Shown: positions 32,892 through 38,580 of the stretch, in pieces | How positions within the stretch are numbered: position 1 is the stretch's first letter | Layout of the letters: each line of letters opens with the position of its first letter | Origin: Bacteroidota bacterium | GTDB lineage: Bacteria > Bacteroidota > Bacteroidia > Chitinophagales > LD1 | DNA length: 38,580 nucleotides | Direction: 5' to 3' | Assembly: GCA_016715625.1 (NCBI GenBank) | Contig: JADJZU010000031.1 | Span: 1 to 38,580 of the forward strand | Position numbers and translations under genes: made by a program | Notes under the pieces: generated by a model | What the model saw: only the letters and a program-made list of their open reading frames with translations | Database searches by the model: none | What the model was told of the DNA's origin: nothing

Positions 32892-33506
32892 TTATTCGCT
32901 TGGTTTGGCAACGTAGGTCAATACCTGATTGTCGAAAAATTCGTAGTGAACTTCCAGATTTTTCCATTGCACATCGGCATTAACTTCTGCCACAAGCATT
33001 CCCTTGTTTTGTAAACAAAAAGGTTGAATCATCAATTGCGTTCGAAACTCCAGTCCACCTTTTGCGTGTAATTTATAAAGTGCCTCTTTAGCACTCCAAT
33101 AGAGAATCAGTTTTCTTACTTTTTCAGCATCCGGTATCGCTTCAATTTCCGCGTCTTCCATAAATTTTGACGCTATCCGCAATACTTTATCGTTAATGGT
33201 TTCCAGGTCTACTCCTACTTCCATCTTTTTGCTATACATAATAGCGGCATAGTGGGCTGTATGTGTAATAGATATGTTACCTAAAGGCGGATGCAAATGA
33301 GGCTTTCCGCTTTCTGTCTTTAAAATCTCGACACTGTTTCCAAACATGCTGCAGCAGAGATGTCTGGTAGCATATGATTGCAGTCTTCTTGCTTCTAAAG
33401 TGTAATCGGGTGTTGGATAATGCGCTTTAAAAAAAGACTCAGGCTCTGTTATCTCCCAGATAGCTATCGTAAATGAATCGCTGGTGATTTCTTTACAAAG
33501 AGGCAT
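32892..33506 (-). CDS. 4'-phosphopantetheinyl transferase superfamily protein (Sfp-like)
   Basis: A 204-residue enzyme expected to move the phosphopantetheine arm of CoA onto an acyl or peptidyl carrier protein. The signatures are GKPHL at 67-71, ISITHT at 79-84, the Mg-binding VGVDLETI at 97-104 (Asp100 and Glu102), and WSAKEALYK at 137-145. It is shorter than surfactin-type Sfp (about 224 residues) but complete. The carrier-protein target is not evident here. Its ATG overlaps the stop of porT by one base (TAATG), so the two are translationally coupled. Confidence 0.92.
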   Translation of the reverse strand: MPLCKEITSDSFTIAIWEITEPESFFKAHYPTPDYTLEARRLQSYATRHLCCSMFGNSVEILKTESGKPHLHPPLGNISITHTAHYAAIMYSKKMEVGVDLETINDKVLRIASKFMEDAEIEAIPDAEKVRKLILYWSAKEALYKLHAKGGLEFRTQLMIQPFCLQNKGMLVAEVNADVQWKNLEVHYEFFDNQVLTYVAKPSE

Positions 33507-34189
33507 TAGCCTTCCAAATTCAGTGTAAGGGTAAATGATCGGGAATACATTCGCTCGATAGTGCGCGAATAGATAAGCCCATCGGTAGGCGAGTGAATAT
33601 TGATAAAACCATGACTTACACGAATTTCAGGAGAGAGAATGAAATAAGGGAAGTAAATCATAAACCCGATACCATACTCTGCCGCAGCATCATGTCGGCC
33701 CAGTTTGATGATGTCTTCTGCTTTTCTGGATTTTACGTTGGAGGCCAAATCAAAAGCATAACGAACACCGGCAATGCCGTAGACTCTAAAATCTTTAATG
33801 GGCTCACTCTTAAAACGAAGTAACACCGGAAAATCAAGATAAATAGAGGAGATATTCTTCTTGATGATGTTGTAATCTAAATCTTCGTATTCTATGGTTT
33901 TATCTGAAAAGACAAGCGATGGAATAAATCGCAAATCAAAGTATTTGTGAAACTGGTAATTGCAGATAATTCCAAGGTTAAACCCAGGCCCCAACTTCGG
34001 TTTAAAATAGCGGATAGAATCCGTTTCTGTCTTTACCGGTTGATGGATGATTTTATGATCTCCCACATTTACACCCAAGGCTATGCCAAAGTAGATGTCT
34101 TTTTTACCAAGTTCATGAACATTAAACTGGGCTTGGGTGCTATAAACCCCAAAAACCAACAAAAAGGAAATCAGTTTTTTAATCACCAT
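33506..34189 (-). CDS. porT: type IX secretion system outer-membrane barrel PorT
   Basis: A 227-residue outer-membrane beta-barrel protein. The signal peptide ends near residue 20 (VYSTQAQ). Residues 30-227 hold alternating strands (DIYFGIALGVNVGDHKII; LGPGFNLGIICNYQFHKYFD; FPVLLRFKS; AAAEYGIGFMIYFPYFILS) ending in RSFTLTLNLEG. PorT is needed for T9SS export and gliding in Bacteroidota. I call it PorT rather than a generic barrel because it sits directly downstream of ubiE, the conserved porT position in the phylum, and because of its length and strand layout. It fits with the T9SS cargo genes in this window. Confidence 0.82.
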   Translation of the reverse strand: MVIKKLISFLLVFGVYSTQAQFNVHELGKKDIYFGIALGVNVGDHKIIHQPVKTETDSIRYFKPKLGPGFNLGIICNYQFHKYFDLRFIPSLVFSDKTIEYEDLDYNIIKKNISSIYLDFPVLLRFKSEPIKDFRVYGIAGVRYAFDLASNVKSRKAEDIIKLGRHDAAAEYGIGFMIYFPYFILSPEIRVSHGFINIHSPTDGLIYSRTIERMYSRSFTLTLNLEG

Positions 34190-34229
34190 ACAAGATTAAA
34201 CTTTATCGTGTAATCGCCATATATCAGCC

Positions 34230-34955
34230 TTAGCGTTCCATCGTATAAAAAGCACAAGCTCCAAATGTCAATGGAGTCCATTGCACCTTCTTAAATCCCA
34301 ACTTCTCGCAAATGGCTACAAAATTGCGTCCACTCGGAAAAGCAGCGGTACTCTCAGGTAGATAAGAATACGCCCGGGAATCACGCGAAAACACCTTGCC
34401 AACCAAGGGGACAATTTTGCCGAAATATAAACTGTGAAATGCTCTGAATATTGTGTTCTGTGGTTCAGATGCTTCCAAAATAGCTACTCTCCCACCCTTG
34501 CGCAGCACTCGATACATTTCTGATAAACCGGCTTCCAGATGTTCAAAATTACGCACCCCAAAACCTACCGTAATAGCATCAAACGATTCGTCTTCAAAAG
34601 GCATTTTCTCCGAATCGCCTTTGATGAATTTCACCACATCACTTACCCGGAGTTGCTCTGCTTTTTGGCGTCCATACCGCATCATGCCTTCACTCAAATC
34701 AAAGCCTATAACCTCTTTAGGAGCCAAAGTAAGCGCTTCAAATGCAAAGTCACCGGTACCGCTGGCAACATCCAAAATTCTCTGAGGTGATATGGGGGCT
34801 AAACTTTGAACTGCTTTTTTTCGCCAGCGTATATCAATGCCAAAACTTAATAGATGGTTTAAAAAGTCATATCGGTGGGCGATGTTGTCAAACATTTCTT
34901 CCACCTGTTCCTTTTTGGCCCGTTTATCATTGTAGGGTGTAACTGTATTTTTCAT
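34230..34955 (-). CDS. ubiE: demethylmenaquinone (ubiquinone/menaquinone) C-methyltransferase
   Basis: A 241-residue SAM-dependent methyltransferase, also called MenG, that performs the last step of menaquinone synthesis; Bacteroidota normally make menaquinone only. Signs are VEEMFDNIAHRYDFLNHLLS at 18-37, the SAM loop ILDVASGTGDF at 60-70, ITVGFGVRNFEH, and YRVLRKGGRVAILEAS. The C-terminal GACAFYTMER is typical. The ATG at 34955 gives the usual N-terminus; the frame is open a further 16 codons. It lies upstream of porT on the same strand with a 40-base gap, and is divergent from dapB. Confidence 0.95.
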   Translation of the reverse strand: MKNTVTPYNDKRAKKEQVEEMFDNIAHRYDFLNHLLSFGIDIRWRKKAVQSLAPISPQRILDVASGTGDFAFEALTLAPKEVIGFDLSEGMMRYGRQKAEQLRVSDVVKFIKGDSEKMPFEDESFDAITVGFGVRNFEHLEAGLSEMYRVLRKGGRVAILEASEPQNTIFRAFHSLYFGKIVPLVGKVFSRDSRAYSYLPESTAAFPSGRNFVAICEKLGFKKVQWTPLTFGACAFYTMER

Positions 34956-35058
34956 AAAGCTGACAAATATATTCATCCATCCGTTTTGTGGCTTTAGCAA
35001 CACTTCATCACTAAAAGCTTTTCGGCTTTTCTACATTCGCGTCAAATTAAAATGACAC

Positions 35059-35790
35059 ATGAAATACGCATTGATTGGATATGGTAAAATGGGGAAAGAA
35101 ATTGAGCAGGTGATACATTCGCTGTATCCAAACGATGAAATTGTGCTCAAAATATCAGAAGCCAACCTGCGTGAATTCAACACAGAGAATCTTCAAAAAG
35201 CGGATGTAGCTATAGAGTTTACAGAGCCGGCTAGTGCCGTTTCCAACATTTACAAATGTTTTGATGCCGGAGTACCGGTTGTAGTAGGAACTACCGCTTG
35301 GATGGACAGGCTGGATGAAGTTAAGGAACAATGTGTTGCTAAAAATGGGTCCCTATTCTATTCTCCAAATTATAGTGTGGGCGTAAATGTGTTTTGGGAG
35401 ATTAACAAAACATTGGCACGTTTAATGGACAAATTTCCGGAATACAATATTTCCATCGAAGAGATTCACCATACTGAAAAGAAGGATGCGCCAAGCGGTA
35501 CAGCGGTAAAAACGGCTGAGGTAATCTTGAGTGAAATACGTTCAAAAACCGGTTGGCATCTTAAGACAGAAGCAGAGTCTCCACTCCACGAACTCCCAAT
35601 AATTGCTAAAAGAGAGCCGAATGTGCCCGGAACACATACTGTAACTTACTCTTCGTCCGTTGACCACATCGAAATTAAACACGAGGCAAAAAGCCGAAGA
35701 GGATTTGCTGAGGGCGCTGTTTTGGCCGCTCGCTTTTTGCAAGGTAAAAAGGGAGTGTATCAAATGAAAGATCTTTTAGGCTTAGGATAA
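35059..35790 (+). CDS. dapB: 4-hydroxy-tetrahydrodipicolinate reductase
   Basis: A 243-residue NAD(P)H-dependent reductase of the diaminopimelate/lysine pathway, supplying peptidoglycan cross-links. The nucleotide-binding loop is IGYGKMGKEI at 6-15. VVVGTTAWMD is at 74-83. The catalytic and substrate signature HHTEKKDAPSGTA is at 137-149, with catalytic His138 or His137 and Lys142. It is slightly shorter than the enteric enzyme (273 residues), as usual in this phylum. It is followed by lepB on the same strand, the common dapB-lepB pairing in Bacteroidota. Confidence 0.96.
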   Translation: MKYALIGYGKMGKEIEQVIHSLYPNDEIVLKISEANLREFNTENLQKADVAIEFTEPASAVSNIYKCFDAGVPVVVGTTAWMDRLDEVKEQCVAKNGSLFYSPNYSVGVNVFWEINKTLARLMDKFPEYNISIEEIHHTEKKDAPSGTAVKTAEVILSEIRSKTGWHLKTEAESPLHELPIIAKREPNVPGTHTVTYSSSVDHIEIKHEAKSRRGFAEGAVLAARFLQGKKGVYQMKDLLGLG

Positions 35791-35886
35791 TGAGTCCAGT
35801 TTCATGTGATACACTAAATTCTATTTTTACCACACCTCATTCATCTATGAGTTTCAAAAATTGAACAAACCACTAAAATCCAATAA

Positions 35887-37467
35887 ATGATTTTCCTTAT
35901 TATCGTCCTTGCCTACATGATTGGTATACGAATAGGCACTTATGGCATCTATAAAAAACTAGGGATTGCGCCTTGGAAAGCTTTTGTGCCTGTGGTTTCG
36001 TCCATGGAATGGCAAAAGATTATTGACCGCCCCAAGTGGTGGACATGGATGCTTTTTATCCCCGGTGTAAATTTGTTTTATGCAGCCAGCCAGTTAACCG
36101 ACATGAGTAGTGCGTTTAAGCGCTACAGTTTTTTAGAGCATTTTGCAGCAGTCATATTTTCGATTGTATACATCCCTTATTTAGGGTTTGCTCCTAACGA
36201 AAAATTTATTGCTCCGGGCGGTGTAAAGCCGGGTCAAAAACCTCCGGTTCGTTCCCCTTTACGCGAATGGGCCGATGCTATTGTTTTTGCCGTAGTAGCT
36301 GCTACGCTTATCCGTATTTTTGTTGCCGAAGCTTATATGATTCCCACCGAGAGTATGGAGAAAACGTTGAACGTGGGCGATTTCCTGTTTGTATCTAAGT
36401 TTCATTATGGCGCTAGGGTGCCCAACACTCCTCTGGCAATGCCTTTTGTACATCACACTATACCGGTCTTAAATACTAAAAGCTATGTGGATTGGATAAA
36501 ATTTCCCTATAAAACATTACCGGGCTTTCAGAAAGTGAAGCGAAACGATATGGTGGTTTTTAACTTTCCGGCAGGCGACACCGTCATAAAAGAATTTGAA
36601 AGCGAGCAACCCTATTACGATGTCATCCGACAGATTATGGCAGAACAAAGAACCGATTATAGCACGGCCCGTGAACTTGTATGGCAAAATTTTCATGTTA
36701 TAGCTCGCCCTGTTGACAAGCGCGAAAATTATATCAAGCGTTGCGTTGCTGTTCCGGGCGATAAAGTAGAGGTTAAAGATGGTCTGCTGTATATCAACGA
36801 CCAGCTAGCCTACTTTGGAGAAAACGCACAGAATAGCTATGAAGTAGCGCCTAAAGGTGGTGTGCTGCCTTATGACCTGCTTCGCAAATACGACATTACA
36901 ACTCAAACCCCGGCTATCGGTAACGGAATATTTGATGTAGCACTCACCAAAGAAACGGCAGATGCTTTATCCAAAGAACCAGACATCCTATCTATAAAGC
37001 GCAATATTACTCCTGTAGGGGAAGGTGATGGATATAATCGAATTTTCCCGAATGAGCCCAAGTATTACAACTGGAATATCGATCAATTCGGCCCCGTTTT
37101 AATTCCAAAAAAAGGGATGACCGTCATTCTTAACGATAGCATCTATCCACAGTATCAGCGTGCCATAAGTGTTTATGAGGGCAATCAGGTGGAAAAGCGA
37201 GATGGCCAGTTTTTTATCAATGGCAAGCAGGCAGATAGCTATACATTTACCATGGACTATTATTGGCTCATGGGGGATAATCGTCACCGTTCTCAGGATT
37301 CCCGTTTTTGGGGATTTGTTCCTGAAGACCATGTGGTGGGTAAAGCCTGGTTCATATGGATGAGTTATGATAAAAACGCTGAGTTCATTCACAAAATCCG
37401 ATGGAGCAGATTGTTTTCATCCATTCACAGCCGCTGGGCTCCCAGCGAGGAGAAGTATTTAAAGTAA
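35887..37467 (+). CDS. lepB: signal peptidase I
   Basis: A 526-residue inner-membrane serine protease that removes signal peptides from Sec-exported proteins. The first about 110 residues contain two to three membrane segments not found in enteric LepB, followed by the anchor helix at about 127-147. The catalytic serine is Ser156 in PTESMEKTL and the general-base lysine is Lys284 in YIKRCVAVPGD. Between them a long insert of about 90 residues replaces the short E. coli spacing; a second insert precedes MGDNRHRSQDSR near residue 463. This enlarged form is usual for Bacteroidota. It should process the many secreted proteins in this window. Confidence 0.95.
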   Translation: MIFLIIVLAYMIGIRIGTYGIYKKLGIAPWKAFVPVVSSMEWQKIIDRPKWWTWMLFIPGVNLFYAASQLTDMSSAFKRYSFLEHFAAVIFSIVYIPYLGFAPNEKFIAPGGVKPGQKPPVRSPLREWADAIVFAVVAATLIRIFVAEAYMIPTESMEKTLNVGDFLFVSKFHYGARVPNTPLAMPFVHHTIPVLNTKSYVDWIKFPYKTLPGFQKVKRNDMVVFNFPAGDTVIKEFESEQPYYDVIRQIMAEQRTDYSTARELVWQNFHVIARPVDKRENYIKRCVAVPGDKVEVKDGLLYINDQLAYFGENAQNSYEVAPKGGVLPYDLLRKYDITTQTPAIGNGIFDVALTKETADALSKEPDILSIKRNITPVGEGDGYNRIFPNEPKYYNWNIDQFGPVLIPKKGMTVILNDSIYPQYQRAISVYEGNQVEKRDGQFFINGKQADSYTFTMDYYWLMGDNRHRSQDSRFWGFVPEDHVVGKAWFIWMSYDKNAEFIHKIRWSRLFSSIHSRWAPSEEKYLK

Positions 37468-37483
37468 TCGTATGATTACATAT

Positions 37484-37519
37484 AAAAGAGCCGCGCCACA
37501 TGATGCGGCTCTTTTTTTT
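37484..37519 (+). terminator. intrinsic terminator of lepB
   Basis: AAGAGCCGC (37486-37494) pairs with GCGGCTCTT (37505-37513) around a ten-base loop, followed by a run of T residues. It lies 17 bases after the lepB stop. Confidence 0.88.
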
Positions 37520-37638
37520 GAAATAAATCCTTACAAAAATTTTGCTGATATTTTTTAACGTTTATTTTCAACCTATCAATTGGCTATTGAACACAGCCAG
37601 TCTGATAAAGCACTATTTTTTCATTTAAACTCAAGCAC

Positions 37639-38580
37639 ATGACAAGAAGACTACTCCTTCTCATCGCATTATTTCTGACCACCGCATCAGAAATTTTTGC
37701 ACAGGCACCACAAGCCATGAATTATCAGGCTATAGTGGGATGCAGCCGGAAACCCCAAAACCCGAGTATGGTTGGCGTTCGGTTTACGATTCATGATAAT
37801 ACCGCAACGGGTCCTATTGTGTATCAGGAAACCACTACCGCCACTCCTAACCAGTTTGGATTGATTACCACACAGATTGGAAATGGTGGAAATCTGGCTA
37901 CTGTAAACTGGGGAAACGGTGGTAAGTTCCTTCAGGTAGAACTGGACATCAATAACACAAGCAGCTTTACAGATATGGGCACCTCTCAATTGGTGAGCGT
38001 TCCTTATGCGCTCTATGCAGCTAACAGTGCTCCTGGAGCTCAAGGTCCGGCAGGTCCCACAGGTCCGCAAGGTCCGGCAGGAAATGCAGGAGCACAAGGT
38101 CCGGCCGGTGTAGCAGGTGCCAGCAGGCCCACAAGGCCCAGCGGGTGCCGATGGGGCAGTTGGTCCACAAGGTCCTGCAGGACCTACTGGTCCACAGGGT
38201 CCACAAGGTCTAACGGGTAATGATGGTGCTCAAGGCGCTACCGGTGCGGATGGAGCTCAAGGTCCAGCGGGACCACAAGGGGCTACAGGTGCTGATGGAG
38301 CTCAAGGTCCAGCGGGACCACAAGGACCAACAGGAGCAGATGGTGCACAGGGACCAGCGGGACCACAAGGAGCAACAGGTGCTGATGGAGCCCAAGGTCC
38401 AGCAGGTCCACAAGGTGCTACGGGCGCTGATGGTGCACAGGGGCCTATTGGTCCTCAAGGTGCAACAGGAGCAGATGGTGCCCAAGGTCCAGCGGGACCA
38501 CAAGGTGCTACAGGTGCTGATGGTGCCCAAGGCCCAGCAGGACCACAAGGTGCTACAGGTGCTGATGGAGCTCAAGGTCC
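37639..38580 (+). pseudogene. collagen-like / tail-fibre-type secreted protein, with frame disturbances, cut by the window end
   Basis: From the ATG at 37639: a signal peptide (MTRRLLLLIALFLTTASEIF, then AQ), then the N-terminal domain found on many Bacteroidota collagen-like and tail-fibre-type proteins (QAMNYQAIV; VRFTIHDNTATGPIVYQETT; QFGLITTQIGNGG; SVPYALYA). From 38026 Gly-X-Y collagen triplets begin. The frame is disturbed three times. At 37738 and again before 37765 a local shift replaces the expected Asp-Ala-Ala-Gly-Asn-Pro (read at 37739-37756 in the +1 frame) by other residues. Near 38122 a net gain of one base modulo three breaks the triplets, and the first frame then stops at 38220. 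The collagen frame resumes at 38123 and stays open to the window edge. Could be a decayed gene, an error-prone assembly region or a variable locus. Confidence 0.75.
38249..38580 (+). repeat. 45-bp tandem repeat encoding collagen-like 15-residue units
   Basis: Seven complete units and part of an eighth start at 38249, 38294, 38339, 38384, 38429, 38474, 38519 and 38564, an exact 45-base period. Each encodes Asp-Gly-Ala-Gln-Gly-Pro-Ala-Gly-Pro-Gln-Gly-Ala-Thr-Gly-Ala with small changes, mostly at third codon positions. The repeat continues past the window. Confidence 0.95.

Noticed and set aside
35032..35039. TACATTCG upstream of dapB as a promoter
   Set aside because: One mismatch to the -7 consensus and no -33 element at the right distance; plausible but too weak to list.
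38249..38580. Array of short regular repeats as a CRISPR
   Set aside because: The 45-bp units are contiguous, coding and without unique spacers; they encode collagen-like Gly-X-Y triplets.

Overview
The window looks like chromosomal DNA from a member of the Bacteroidota, probably near Chitinophagales/Sphingobacteriales, though the rank below phylum is a guess. The support is: a short primary sigma factor of the Bacteroidota type; several -7 promoter elements of the form TAnnTTTG; secreted proteins ending in type IX secretion (T9SS) sorting domains; fused SecDF; a large two-part signal peptidase I; a DUF4835 protein; and porT beside ubiE. No phage, insertion sequence, CRISPR array or origin was recognised.

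Layout. 0.1-5.1 kb: outer-membrane beta-barrel protein, periplasmic thioredoxin-fold protein, sigma factor RpoD, a polysaccharide flippase and a T9SS cargo protein. 5.2-10.1 kb: aldehyde dehydrogenase, stand-alone B12-binding mutase domain, a very acidic small protein, gltX and prmC. 10.1-14.0 kb: two secreted proteins of unknown function, the second with WG-type repeats and a DnaJ-like zinc-binding tail. 14.0-15.2 kb: about 1.2 kb without a believable gene, with a GC-rich, hairpin-rich core. 15.2-19.0 kb: secDF, divergent folB and tRNA-Cys(GCA). 19.0-26.7 kb: a minus-strand surface locus (Asn-rich secreted protein, second flippase, secreted TPR protein, tiny Gly/Ser/Asn/Lys secreted protein, 1178-residue PKD/SdrD-like adhesin). 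26.8-31.3 kb: a cytosolic helical-repeat protein, then two T9SS-type secreted proteins, the second broken by a frameshift. 31.3-37.5 kb: housekeeping genes (stand-alone coaB, DUF4835, phosphopantetheinyl transferase, porT, ubiE/menG, dapB, lepB). 37.6 kb to the end: a collagen-like gene with three frame disturbances, running off the window in a perfect 45-bp repeat.

How the genes fit together. A secretion theme runs through the window. SecDF and LepB move and process Sec substrates, PorT belongs to the T9SS, and at least three genes encode T9SS cargo. CoaB (CoA synthesis) and the phosphopantetheinyl transferase (which uses CoA) lie close together. The remaining housekeeping genes serve translation, menaquinone, lysine/peptidoglycan precursor and folate synthesis.

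The main points for a second look are the GC-rich noncoding island, the indels confined to repeat-type surface genes, CoaB without its usual CoaC half, the acidic protein with its own terminator, and the WG-repeat/zinc-finger protein. All calls come from reading the sequence by eye; no database search was run.
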